Notes: generated from the letters alone by a model not told the origin. A stretch of DNA of 33,238 bases from Alysiella sp. (GCF_030525755.1 NZ_JAUNEC010000016.1:1-33238); one strand, 5' to 3'. Counted from the stretch's first letter, positions 1-7,275 are shown. Numbers and translations are program-made.

Positions 1-3
1 ATA

Positions 4-47
4 GTCCTAAAATTCACTAATTGCGTATTTTAGTCAATTTTAGGACG
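4..47. repeat. Inverted repeat at window edge, possible terminator of dusC
   Basis: Perfect 11-base arms GTCCTAAAATT (4-14) and AATTTTAGGAC (37-47) flank a 22-base AT-rich spacer. It lies 14 bases beyond the dusC stop. The arms are AT-rich and no clear T-run follows on the minus strand, so a terminator role is only possible. The left neighbour is outside the window, so it could equally be part of a longer repeat. Confidence 0.4.
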
Positions 48-61
48 AATTGCAAAAGATT

Positions 62-1039
62 TCAGGCTGCCTGAAAAGTTGCCAATACACGCCCTACTTC
101 ATCGGCTTCTTTTAAAACCCGAATGGCTTCAAACAACTGCCCTGCTTCGGGATACACTTTTTTCATCATACCCAACCATTGTTTTAAACGGGCAACAGGA
201 TATTTGTTGTTACTTTCTTTTTCACGGCACAAGGCAAAAAACAAGCGTATCCAATCCATGATTTCTTCATTGAACGTGGCTGCCTGAACCGTTTCGCCAT
301 GCAAATATTGCTTAATTTGACGTGCCAAATCAGGCACCATGACCGCCCCACGCCCCAACATCACATCATGACACCCACTTTGTTCACAAATTGCCAGATA
401 ATCTGCCACTGAAAATACATCACCATTAGCAACCACAGGAATACCAATATGTGTTTGAATGGCACGTAACCAAGCCCAATGTGCTGGTGGTTCATATCCT
501 TGTACTTTGGTACGTGCATGAACCGTTAAAAGCGATGCCCCTCCTTGTTCAATCGCTTGTGCATTTTGCAAACACAAATCGGTGTTTTCATAACCCAAAC
601 GCATTTTGGCACTTAACACGATGTTTTCAGGCAGCCTATCGCGTAGATGGCGTACAATTTGATAAACACGTTCAGGCTCTTTGAGTAATACCGCACCACC
701 TTGATGTTTATTCACAGTTGGCGCAGGACAACCAAAATTCACATCTATCTTTTCTACACCCAAAAGTACTGCTTCCAAGGCGTTTACTGCCATCATTTCT
801 TTATCGCTGCCTAGAATCTGTGCCACACAAGGCACACCTGCAAAAGTGTGATTATGGTATGCGATTTCAGGCACATGCCGCAACCAAGTTTGTTTGGAAT
901 GAACGGTGTGCGTGATGCGAACAAATTCACTCACACATTCATCATAACCGCCAATTCGAGTCAGCAGGTCGCGCATCACGTCATCGCATAGCCCTTGCAT
1001 GGGGGCAAGGATTAATCTTTGTTTTTGATGATGGTTCAT
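62..1039 (-). CDS. dusC: tRNA-dihydrouridine synthase, DusC type
   Basis: This 325-residue flavoenzyme of the Dus family should reduce uridine to dihydrouridine in the tRNA D-loop (U16 for DusC), using FMN and NADPH. The N-terminal LILAPMQG is the FMN-barrel start. VNFGCPAPTVNKHQGGA holds the catalytic Cys loop. MRLG, VHARTKVQGY and VVANGDV follow, then MLGRGAV, which binds FMN phosphate. The phrases SEFVRIT and ARLKQWL resemble DusC rather than DusA or DusB. ATG at 1039 is preferred over the GTG one codon upstream. The last codons and the TGA stop lie inside a DNA uptake sequence, giving the tail FQAA. It lies 15 bases downstream of the phosphoesterase gene and may be cotranscribed. Confidence 0.93.
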   Translation of the reverse strand: MNHHQKQRLILAPMQGLCDDVMRDLLTRIGGYDECVSEFVRITHTVHSKQTWLRHVPEIAYHNHTFAGVPCVAQILGSDKEMMAVNALEAVLLGVEKIDVNFGCPAPTVNKHQGGAVLLKEPERVYQIVRHLRDRLPENIVLSAKMRLGYENTDLCLQNAQAIEQGGASLLTVHARTKVQGYEPPAHWAWLRAIQTHIGIPVVANGDVFSVADYLAICEQSGCHDVMLGRGAVMVPDLARQIKQYLHGETVQAATFNEEIMDWIRLFFALCREKESNNKYPVARLKQWLGMMKKVYPEAGQLFEAIRVLKEADEVGRVLATFQAA

Positions 1040-1054
1040 CACAATCCATTCATT

Positions 1055-2182
1055 TTACAGGCTGCCTGAAACATTTGATTTACTCGGTACAACATCAATA
1101 ATCCACACTTCCGATTGTGAACCCAAGCGAAATGGTACGCCCCAAAAACCGTAGCCTGACGTGACAACAAAATGGCTGTGGTTGATTTGTTCGTAACCAT
1201 AATGAATGCGATTGAGAAAACGCACAATCAAATTGGCTGGGAAAACTTGCCCATTGTGAACATGTCCCGATACTTGTAAATCAATCGGTAATTGGGCGTG
1301 TTGTATGACGTTGTCTGGGCGATGGTCAAGCAAGAAAATGGGCTGACTGGTATCGGTTTGTTGCAAAACTTGGGCAGCAGTTTGTCTGCCTTCTCGCATC
1401 AGTTGGTCAGGTAAGCCGACAACCCAAAATTGCTGGTTCACTTGTACAGCACGATTGGTCAAAACCGTGATGCCTGCTTGTTCCAAAGTTTGTGTGATGA
1501 TTTCGTTTTGTGGCTGTCCGCTGTAACCGACATCATGATTGCCTATGGTGGCATATACCCCAAGTGGCGCACGCAGATGACGGAGGTGTTCACCCATGTT
1601 TTGCGCTTCGTATGCTTGTGTGTTGTCGTCCATGATGTCGCCTGGTAGGAAAATCATGTCCACTTGTTCGCGCTGCATAATGGCAACCAAATCATCAATT
1701 TGTTTGTTGCCAAATAATGCACCCAAATGGGTGTCGCTTGCCAAACCAATGCGAATGGGTTTATCTAAATATTTGTTAATGTGAATGGTTTGGTAACGAA
1801 CAATTGGGGTGTAGGCATTGTATAAGGCAAGTGCGTAAATGCCAATGAGCAATAAAGGTGCAAATAAGCGTAAATGTCTTTGATGGTGTTCAGGCTGCCT
1901 GAAACGGCGCAATGCAAAAGACAGGCTGCTCACAATAATGGTGGTAAACAAGGTAAACAGCAGCAACACCAGCCAGTTGGCACTGATGCGAAACATGGAG
2001 GGAACAATTCGGGTGAATGTGAATAAAATCAGTCCATTACTCAATAAGAATATCCCAATTATGACGATGCGGCGGATTTTGGTGTGGTGCAAGGCAAATT
2101 GCCAAATGAGTGCGCGTGCAAAAACATAATTGAAAACTTGTAACACAGTCAGAATAAAAATGGGAAAAAAAAGGGTTTTCAT
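1055..2182 (-). CDS. Membrane-anchored calcineurin-like metallophosphoesterase
   Basis: A 375-residue protein. The first ~150 residues carry four or so hydrophobic segments, so it sits in the inner membrane. The C-terminal part is a metallophosphoesterase with the family's metal motifs in order: SDTHLG, PGDIMDD, GNHDVG and GHVHNGQ. It resembles YaeI/YkuE-type phosphodiesterases, some of which act on lipid A precursors or other phospholipid headgroups; the substrate here cannot be told. FRQPEHHQ in the linker and the terminal SGSL are encoded by DNA uptake sequences. The start has no good ribosome binding site, only an A-rich stretch. A Correia-like element lies about 40 bases upstream and could influence its transcription. 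Confidence 0.85.
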   Translation of the reverse strand: MKTLFFPIFILTVLQVFNYVFARALIWQFALHHTKIRRIVIIGIFLLSNGLILFTFTRIVPSMFRISANWLVLLLFTLFTTIIVSSLSFALRRFRQPEHHQRHLRLFAPLLLIGIYALALYNAYTPIVRYQTIHINKYLDKPIRIGLASDTHLGALFGNKQIDDLVAIMQREQVDMIFLPGDIMDDNTQAYEAQNMGEHLRHLRAPLGVYATIGNHDVGYSGQPQNEIITQTLEQAGITVLTNRAVQVNQQFWVVGLPDQLMREGRQTAAQVLQQTDTSQPIFLLDHRPDNVIQHAQLPIDLQVSGHVHNGQVFPANLIVRFLNRIHYGYEQINHSHFVVTSGYGFWGVPFRLGSQSEVWIIDVVPSKSNVSGSL

Positions 2183-2220
2183 GATATTTTTTGTGTGTGA
2201 TTGATGTGAAAAAGGGACGA

Positions 2221-2316
2221 TATAGTGAATTCAATTTAAACCAGCACAGCGTTACCAACGCCCTTATGTACCAAGTCATGGTTGCTGTCGCCTTGTTCTG
2301 ATTTATAAAACAGATT
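2221..2316. repeat. Correia-like miniature element, copy A
   Basis: It begins TATAGTGAATTCAATTTAAA, close to the Correia terminal repeat I know from Neisseria (TATAGTGGATTAAATTTAAA), then continues CCAGCACAGCGTTACC against CCGGTACGGCGTTGCC. Near the other end, GTCGCCTTGTTCTGATTT matches the Correia word GTCGCCTTGTCCTGATTT at 17 of 18 positions. The right terminal repeat is eroded, so the end is approximate. The middle is shorter than in the classic element. It sits between two minus-strand genes, upstream of the phosphoesterase. In Neisseria these elements can bring promoters, IHF sites and RNase III-processed hairpins; none of that is shown here. Confidence 0.75.
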
Positions 2317-2319
2317 GAA

Positions 2320-2357
2320 AGGCTGCCTGAAACGGTTATGACGTTTTCAGGCAGCCT
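2320..2357. terminator. DUS-pair hairpin terminator
   Basis: Two exact DNA uptake sequences in opposite orientation (2320-2331 and 2346-2357) form a stem of about 13-14 bp, AGGCTGCCTGAAAC against GTTTTCAGGCAGCCT, with a short loop. It lies just beyond the stop of the minus-strand membrane-protein gene at 2375. It abuts the right end of the Correia-like element. Confidence 0.7.
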
Positions 2358-2374
2358 GTTGGTTCAGTTGCTCA

Positions 2375-2971
2375 TCATAATAATGCGTCTATCATATTTT
2401 TGTCTTTATTATTTTCATTTTTGGGCTGCGCAGGGCTAACTGGCTTTAAGGGTTTGGCATTGTTTTCCCTGCGTTTTTGAGATACTTCATGATCTAATAC
2501 AGGGCTATTTGCTTTTAACTCGTAAGCTGCATTATTTTGTGGTACAGCATTGATGGGCTCCAAAGGTCGTCCGCGATTTGATGTAGGTTGATTGTGTTCT
2601 GTCACAACTGCATTGTTCAATTCGGTAGAGTTTGCTTTTGGTGCTGCCAGCTTTTTCGCAGCAGAAGGTGTATTTTCTTTAAGTAATGCGTTCTGACTTT
2701 CAATCATGGTGGATTGTGGTTCAGAAGCTTGAATGGCAACTTGTGATGCATTGCGAAATACGGGGGCATCACCACGCTTGTTATCAGGCGACATGATTTC
2801 AATTTTTGGGGTTTGCTGCTGTTCATGCCTTTGCGCGGTCATTTGAGGGGTTTGGGTTAATTCCAAATACAGCATGTACATTAACCCCCCTACCACAAAT
2901 GTACCCACAACCAATAGCGTTAGCAATACATTGGTAAACGTTAAACCGCGTTTCTTGTCGTTTTGTTTCAT
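2375..2971 (-). CDS. One-pass membrane protein, unknown function
   Basis: A 198-residue protein I do not recognise. Charged residues (KQNDKKRG) precede one transmembrane helix at about residues 13-34 (LLTLLVVGTFVVGGLMYMLY). The remaining ~160 residues are low complexity, rich in Asn, Ala, Pro, Gln and Lys, with no Cys. The positive-inside rule places the tail in the periplasm. Overall shape resembles FtsN-like or other bitopic envelope linkers, but no SPOR domain is visible. Start ATG at 2971 has a GGAA-type ribosome site. It lies downstream of dolP but is separated from it by a strong hairpin, so it probably has its own promoter. Confidence 0.7.
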   Translation of the reverse strand: MKQNDKKRGLTFTNVLLTLLVVGTFVVGGLMYMLYLELTQTPQMTAQRHEQQQTPKIEIMSPDNKRGDAPVFRNASQVAIQASEPQSTMIESQNALLKENTPSAAKKLAAPKANSTELNNAVVTEHNQPTSNRGRPLEPINAVPQNNAAYELKANSPVLDHEVSQKRRENNAKPLKPVSPAQPKNENNKDKNMIDALL

Positions 2972-2983
2972 GACCTATTCCGT

Positions 2984-3012
2984 TTTTCAGGCAGCATCAA
3001 GCTGCCTGAAAA
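2984..3012. terminator. Perfect 12-bp DUS-derived hairpin after dolP
   Basis: TTTTCAGGCAGC (2984-2995) pairs perfectly with GCTGCCTGAAAA (3001-3012) around the loop ATCAA. Both arms are DNA uptake sequences with the outermost base changed. On the minus strand it follows the dolP stop at 3031 and ends in a run of T, so it reads as an intrinsic terminator. Confidence 0.75.
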
Positions 3013-3030
3013 TAGTTTCATAATGATGTT

Positions 3031-3651
3031 TTAGGGATAATTTTCGTACAATGTAACCACTTTTTGCACGCCTGCTGTGGTGCTTACCACTTGATTGACA
3101 TCAGCTTGTTGTTGTGGTGTCAGCATACCCATAACATAAACCACGCTATTGTACGTTACCACTTTAACATGACCTGCATACACACCTGCTACATTCAATA
3201 AGCGCGTACGCAATTTGGTGGTAATCCAAGTATCGTTACTGGCATCAAGCATGCTTCGCGCCATAGGCGTTACCACAATGTGGTTATAAACATCTTTCAC
3301 ATTGTCATCTTGCCGCGCCACTTGTTCAACAAGCTGGCGATCGCTTTCGCTGGCAACGTGTCCCAATAAGAGTACACGACGGTTGTAACTCACAATGGAC
3401 AAACTGGGCGAATACGCTGATGCGCTGGGACTGCCTTTCAAGGCACTTTTTGCTTTGTAATGGATGCGATTTTCTATGGTTTCATCATCAATTTGTGTAC
3501 CCAATGTACGGCGATTGGCAAGGCTGTTACCACCTACTGCCGCACCACCAATCAATGCCGCAGCGCAACCGCTTAATACTGATGCCAATAAAGCAAGCAA
3601 AATCACATTTTTGGCTGTTTTCAGGCTGCCTGAAAGAAATTGTGCAAACAT
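3031..3651 (-). CDS. dolP: BON-domain outer-membrane lipoprotein, DolP/GNA2091-like
   Basis: A 206-residue lipoprotein: signal peptide with lipobox LSGC (Cys at about residue 29), then two BON domains (roughly 55-125 and 130-200), for example VASESDRQLVEQVARQ and VVTYNSVVYVMGML. DolP maintains outer-membrane integrity and binds anionic phospholipids at division sites in E. coli; the meningococcal relative is antigen GNA2091. Gene order yraN, SIS protein, BON lipoprotein is the same as yraN-diaA-dolP in enterics, which supports the call. A DNA uptake sequence at 3623 lies in the signal-peptide region and encodes SGSLK just before the hydrophobic core. ATG at 3651 has a GGAG site seven bases upstream. 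Confidence 0.9.
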   Translation of the reverse strand: MFAQFLSGSLKTAKNVILLALLASVLSGCAAALIGGAAVGGNSLANRRTLGTQIDDETIENRIHYKAKSALKGSPSASAYSPSLSIVSYNRRVLLLGHVASESDRQLVEQVARQDDNVKDVYNHIVVTPMARSMLDASNDTWITTKLRTRLLNVAGVYAGHVKVVTYNSVVYVMGMLTPQQQADVNQVVSTTAGVQKVVTLYENYP

Positions 3652-3775
3652 GATGAGCTCCGTTGTAAGTTAATAGAGATGATTGTACATTCATAATCTT
3701 AATATCACGACTTTAATTATGAATTATGAACGGTTTAGTTACCATATTGTAGGCATGCGACATCACAATTTAACA

Positions 3776-4366
3776 TCACACACCTTCTAGTAACATGGTG
3801 TCAATGCAATCACATAAAGCATGAACCAATAAAATGTGAATTTCTTGAATGCGAGCCGTGCGCTGATGCGGTACATTCAACAGAACGTCATTGGGTTTTA
3901 ACATTTGTGCGATTTTACCGCCATCACGCCCCGTAAACGCCACCACGCGCATATCGCGTTCATGTGCCGCTCGAATGGCTTCCATAATATTGACTGAATT
4001 GCCTGATGTGGAAATGCCAATGAGTACATCACCTGCTCTGCCCAATGCACGTACTTGTTTGCTGAAAATGTGCTCAAAACCATAATCGTTGCCAATGGCA
4101 GTTAGAGCAGAGGTATCAGTCGTTAAGGCGATGGCTGCTAATTCCATGCGTTCTTTTTCAAAACGCCCTGTCATTTCCGCTGCAAAATGCTGTGCATCAG
4201 CCGCCGAACCGCCATTGCCACACAATAAAATTTTGCCGTCATTTGCCAATGTACCAAACAATAACTGGGCAGCTTGGGCAGTATTTTCTGTTAAAAACGA
4301 TTCCGCCTTTTGCTTGGCGACAATGCTTTCTTGAAAATGCGAAGCAATGCGTTGATTTAAATTCAT
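3776..4366 (-). CDS. gmhA: SIS-domain protein, phosphoheptose isomerase GmhA / DiaA
   Basis: A 196-residue single SIS-domain protein. LLCGNGGSAADAQHFAAEMTG is the phosphosugar loop, STSGNS the second sugar-phosphate motif, and RIQEIHILLVHALCD the C-terminal helix. GmhA converts sedoheptulose 7-phosphate to the manno-heptose used in lipopolysaccharide core; DiaA, its close relative, stimulates DnaA at the origin. Neisseria orthologues at this locus are annotated as gmhA, while the neighbours yraN and dolP mirror the enteric diaA locus, so the role cannot be settled from sequence. ATG at 4366 has a strong AAGGAG six bases upstream, better than the TTG one codon earlier. It begins 10 bases after the yraN stop. 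Confidence 0.85.
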   Translation of the reverse strand: MNLNQRIASHFQESIVAKQKAESFLTENTAQAAQLLFGTLANDGKILLCGNGGSAADAQHFAAEMTGRFEKERMELAAIALTTDTSALTAIGNDYGFEHIFSKQVRALGRAGDVLIGISTSGNSVNIMEAIRAAHERDMRVVAFTGRDGGKIAQMLKPNDVLLNVPHQRTARIQEIHILLVHALCDCIDTMLLEGV

Positions 4367-4376
4367 CAATTTCTCC

Positions 4377-4724
4377 TTATCCTGTTAAATTTTGAATCCA
4401 TTGCGGTGGATTTTGACCTTGTATCAAAACCGCATCAAGGCGACAAGCTTGTTTATGCAGATGATGAGTCTGCAAATAATGTTCTATGCTGCGTTGCAAT
4501 TTTGCCAATTTACTGGCACCAATGCTGTATGCCACACCACCAAAAGCAGTATTTTTTCGGTATTTCACTTCAATAAACAACAGTAGGCTGCCTGAACGCA
4601 TGATTAAGTCAATCTCGCCATAAGCACAATGCCAGTTCCTTGCCAGTAAAATACAGCCCTGTGCTTGTAAAAACGCCAATGCGACATTTTCAGCAGCTTG
4701 TCCTGTGGTATGGTTTAACTTCAT
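4377..4724 (-). CDS. yraN: YraN family (UPF0102) nuclease-fold protein
   Basis: A 115-residue member of UPF0102. The pattern GQAAENVALAFLQAQG, LARNWHCAYGEIDLI and LLFIEVKYRK shows the restriction-endonuclease-like core, with E, D and ExK residues placed as in Holliday-junction resolvase-fold proteins. Function is poorly defined; involvement in DNA processing is inferred from the fold. Its ATG overlaps the tsaB stop as ATGA (4721-4724). The bases directly upstream are a DNA uptake sequence rather than a recognisable ribosome site, suggesting translational coupling to tsaB. RSGSL near the middle is also DUS-encoded. Confidence 0.88.
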   Translation of the reverse strand: MKLNHTTGQAAENVALAFLQAQGCILLARNWHCAYGEIDLIMRSGSLLLFIEVKYRKNTAFGGVAYSIGASKLAKLQRSIEHYLQTHHLHKQACRLDAVLIQGQNPPQWIQNLTG

Positions 4725-5452
4725 TTCAGGCTGCCTGAAATTCTGCGTGCCGCTTGTTCGGCTGCGGTTAAAGCAATTTTATCGCGCACATACAGCAATT
4801 CTGCACGCGCAGCTGGCACAGCAGCATAATGCCCACTTTGCGCCAAACGCAAAAAATCCAGCGCAGTTGGCATATCCGCACACATTTTAACTGCATTAGG
4901 CTGCCTGAAAAAATCAGGCAAATTGTCCAAAGCAAAGGCATTGCCTACGCCAACTATTTCAGAGAAAAGTGTATTTTCAGGCAGCAGGATTTCACTGGCT
5001 TTGCCCACAGAATAAGTACTCAATCGTTTATGCCCTGTTTCATTTGCCAAATACCACGCATAAAACACTTCGCCCATACGCGCATCGCTTGCTGCCAAAA
5101 TCAATTTGGGTAATTGATTGCTGCCTGAAATTTGCGCTGCAACTGCGTCCAAAGCTGGCACACCAATTAAAGGGGTATTAAATGGCGTTGCCAAACCCTG
5201 TGCAATACCCAAACCAATCCTTAAACCTGTGAACGCGCCTGCACCTTGATTGTAAACCAACACTCCCAAGTCAGCCACCGTGATGCCTGCCTGAACCAAT
5301 AAGTCTTGTATGTTGGGCAAAATCAATTCAGCTTGACGATTAACCGCTTCCACATGAATTTGCCATACTTTTCCCTCTGATTGCAAAGCCAGCGACAAAA
5401 ATGTTGTGGCAGTATCCATTGCCAAAATGGGGCGTGAAAAATCAGGCTGCAT
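4721..5452 (-). CDS. tsaB: tRNA threonylcarbamoyladenosine protein TsaB
   Basis: A 243-residue ASKHA-fold protein. The N-terminal ILAMDTATTFLSLAL is the phosphate-1-like strand, and NQGAGAFTGLRIGLGIAQGLA is the family signature. TsaB partners TsaD and TsaE to transfer threonylcarbamoyl from the TsaC product to A37 of ANN-decoding tRNAs. The protein ends ISGSLK, encoded by a palindromic DNA uptake sequence that runs straight into the yraN start (4-base overlap). A second DUS at 4898 encodes FRQPN within the C-terminal half. A TTGAGA-type ribosome site precedes ATG at 5452. It is the first gene of the tsaB-yraN-SIS cluster. Confidence 0.92.
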   Translation of the reverse strand: MQPDFSRPILAMDTATTFLSLALQSEGKVWQIHVEAVNRQAELILPNIQDLLVQAGITVADLGVLVYNQGAGAFTGLRIGLGIAQGLATPFNTPLIGVPALDAVAAQISGSNQLPKLILAASDARMGEVFYAWYLANETGHKRLSTYSVGKASEILLPENTLFSEIVGVGNAFALDNLPDFFRQPNAVKMCADMPTALDFLRLAQSGHYAAVPAARAELLYVRDKIALTAAEQAARRISGSLK

Positions 5453-5537
5453 GATTCATTCTCAATTTGAAAGTGGGCAATTATAGCACCAAGCCAAGCG
5501 AAAAAGCAGTTTATGCCACACTAGGCTGTCTGAAAAA

Positions 5538-6473
5538 TCAAGAACGGAAAGCATCACTTAAATAACGGTCGCGAAAACGTTTTACGGCATCAAGTCGTGC
5601 TTCTCCTTCCAATAAAGCAATTTGCCGCGCTTCCGCCAACATCGGCACAATACGACTGCGCGGATAATGTTGCTCATAACGCGCCCACTCTGCTTCAATT
5701 TCGCGGTAAAACTGACGCAACTGTTCGGCTTCTGGTTCATCGTATTCTACCGCTTCCACAGGGGTATTATCCAAGCCAAACAAAAACAAATAAGTATTCC
5801 ACTGGAATTTTTGTTCCGCTTCATCAAGCAAAGCTGAATTGGGATAATTTTGTACAAAACGCTCCCATGCCGCCGCTCGGTCTGCCAGCTCACGCCAAGA
5901 CACCACAACCGCTCCATCCATACTGTCCACCAATGTACTTTCACGGTCTTGTTGCAAAATGAAATCGCGGTATTCAGATGTAGTTTTAGTTGCAAACAAT
6001 TCGGTCTCAATGCCCACTTTGGGTACTATGGCTGCCACACCACCGCCCAAGTCCTCATAGCGTAAACCGTATTCATTCAAATGATTAATGTGTTTTTGCA
6101 TATTGGCACTGGGTTTACTTTGTCTCGATATGGCATCATAGTCCCAATTCGCATCGTTTAAAAAATCATCTAAAAACAACTGCTCTTGTGCATTGATGGC
6201 TTCCAATGCTGTTATGACTTGTTTTCGGTATTCAATATAAAATTGATCCGCTTGTACTGGTGACAGATTTTTAAGTTTAGCCAGTGCCGCCTGATTGATA
6301 TTGGCATAATGTGCGTACACATTGGTTTCTGCTGACACAACAGCGACCTTCTGTTTGCTAGGCACAGAAACCACTGGCGCAGCAGATGCAGACGATGATT
6401 CTGTTTTTTCATCGGAACACGCTGCCAATAAACACCAAACAAGGGAAAAAATCAGATATTGCAGTCTCATCAT
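5538..6473 (-). CDS. Lipoprotein with TPR-like C-terminal repeats, unknown
   Basis: A 311-residue lipoprotein I cannot name. Signal peptide MRLQYLIFSLVWCLLAAC has a clear lipobox (LAAC), followed by a Ser/Ala/Val linker. The C-terminal third has two copies of an aromatic-x-YP-x-S pattern (AWERFVQNYPNSALLDEA and YEQHYPRSRIVPMLAEA). This is the look of TPR-type helices as in BamD or CpoB, but overall it is not BamD. The first half is helical and charged. Two ATGs start the frame (6473 and 6470), neither with a good ribosome site. It stands alone between tsaB and the small-protein group. Confidence 0.75.
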   Translation of the reverse strand: MMRLQYLIFSLVWCLLAACSDEKTESSSASAAPVVSVPSKQKVAVVSAETNVYAHYANINQAALAKLKNLSPVQADQFYIEYRKQVITALEAINAQEQLFLDDFLNDANWDYDAISRQSKPSANMQKHINHLNEYGLRYEDLGGGVAAIVPKVGIETELFATKTTSEYRDFILQQDRESTLVDSMDGAVVVSWRELADRAAAWERFVQNYPNSALLDEAEQKFQWNTYLFLFGLDNTPVEAVEYDEPEAEQLRQFYREIEAEWARYEQHYPRSRIVPMLAEARQIALLEGEARLDAVKRFRDRYLSDAFRS

Positions 6474-6518
6474 TTAGATTGAATTTCAAAACAATTTAAT
6501 GAATGTGGGCTCACAAAT

Positions 6519-6546
6519 AGGCTGCCTGAAACCGTTCAGGCAGCCT
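6519..6546. terminator. Perfect 12-bp DUS-pair hairpin
   Basis: Two exact DNA uptake sequences face each other (6519-6530 and 6535-6546) with only the loop ACCG between them. The TGA stop of the minus-strand gene ending at 6536 lies within the right arm, so translation ends inside the stem. Likely terminator of the cyaY-ybcJ-small protein group. Confidence 0.75.
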
Positions 6547-6724
6547 GATTAACGGTATCTTCAACTTGCAACTGGCGCACTGCCGCATCATAAGCCGCTT
6601 TTTCACGGCGATAAATTTCATATATGCATGCATCGCCACATTCACTGCCACAACATTCCCAATCTTCGGGCGGTTCAGGTTTGGGTGGCAAAGTAGCAAG
6701 GTCAAGCTTCTGGGTCGCATCCAT
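6536..6724 (-). CDS. Small oxidoreductase-like Cys-motif protein
   Basis: A 62-residue protein matching the short oxidoreductase-like N-terminal family (PF09791): Pro-rich lead PPKPEPPEDWE, then CCGSECGDACIYEIY and an alpha-helical end YDAAVRQLQ. The closely spaced Cys suggest metal or redox chemistry, but no activity is established that I know of. ATG at 6724 has GGAA seven bases upstream; an upstream TTG at 6757 is less likely. It overlaps the 3' end of the S4 gene by 23 bases, implying cotranslation. The tail NQAA and the stop are DUS-encoded. Confidence 0.75.
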   Translation of the reverse strand: MDATQKLDLATLPPKPEPPEDWECCGSECGDACIYEIYRREKAAYDAAVRQLQVEDTVNQAA

Positions 6725-6935
6725 CGTAAATTTCCAAAATACTACCTGCAAATTCAATCACATCGCCACCGCGAATTTTCGCAGTTTTGCGTGTTTCCAC
6801 CTGACCATTACGTTTCACTTTACCTGCGGCAATCACGGCTTTGGCTTGTCCTCCACTTTCACTCAAACCCGCCAATTTCAATAAATCACATAAGGCAATG
6901 TATTCTTGGTCTTCTAAATAAACATTGGCTTGCAT
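6702..6935 (-). CDS. YbcJ-like S4-domain RNA-binding protein
   Basis: A 77-residue protein consisting of one S4 RNA-binding domain: YIALCDLLKLAGLSESGGQAK, then VIAAGKVKRNGQVETRKTAKIRGGDVIEF. The GGxAK and VxxNGxxExRxxxK positions fit the YbcJ/YlmH-like S4 class, which binds structured RNA; the target is unknown. The frame is open upstream, but the upstream FRLPE stretch is a DNA uptake variant, and ATG at 6935 has AGGG about five bases before it, so 6935 is preferred. It starts 10 bases after cyaY and overlaps the next small gene. Confidence 0.85.
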   Translation of the reverse strand: MQANVYLEDQEYIALCDLLKLAGLSESGGQAKAVIAAGKVKRNGQVETRKTAKIRGGDVIEFAGSILEIYDGCDPEA

Positions 6936-6945
6936 ATTGACCCTT

Positions 6946-7275
6946 TCAGGCAGTCTGAAAAACAGCGATACACACATTTTCGCCCGATGCTGCCGTCAAT
7001 GCTTGATTTAATATCGCAAAAAATTCACTACCGTCTCGCGCAGCGAGCCATGCGCCATTTTGGTAAGCGAAATGGTAACCACCGCTTTTAGCAGCAATCC
7101 ACAATTCTTGATTAGGTGTATGCCGATTAACAATGATTTGCGTACCATCATCAGCTTCTATGGTTAGCACATTACCATGAGTTTGACAATCAAAATCCCA
7201 ATCGCCTTGGTCTAATTCATCTTCAATATGGGCAAACAGTTGGTCTGTGTGTTGCAAAAATTCGGTTTCAGTCAT
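6946..7275 (-). CDS. cyaY: Bacterial frataxin CyaY
   Basis: A 109-residue frataxin homologue. The acidic first helix (FLQHTDQLFAHIEDELDQ) is followed by the sheet with GNVLTIEADDGTQIIVNRH, QELWIAAKSGGYHF and the terminal helix region DGSEFFAILNQAL. CyaY binds iron at the acidic ridge and modulates the IscS cysteine desulfurase during Fe-S cluster assembly. It is divergent from lptM-lysA, the same neighbourhood as in many proteobacteria. The last residues FQTA and the stop are encoded by a one-mismatch DNA uptake sequence at 6945. Confidence 0.93.
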   Translation of the reverse strand: MTETEFLQHTDQLFAHIEDELDQGDWDFDCQTHGNVLTIEADDGTQIIVNRHTPNQELWIAAKSGGYHFAYQNGAWLAARDGSEFFAILNQALTAASGENVCIAVFQTA

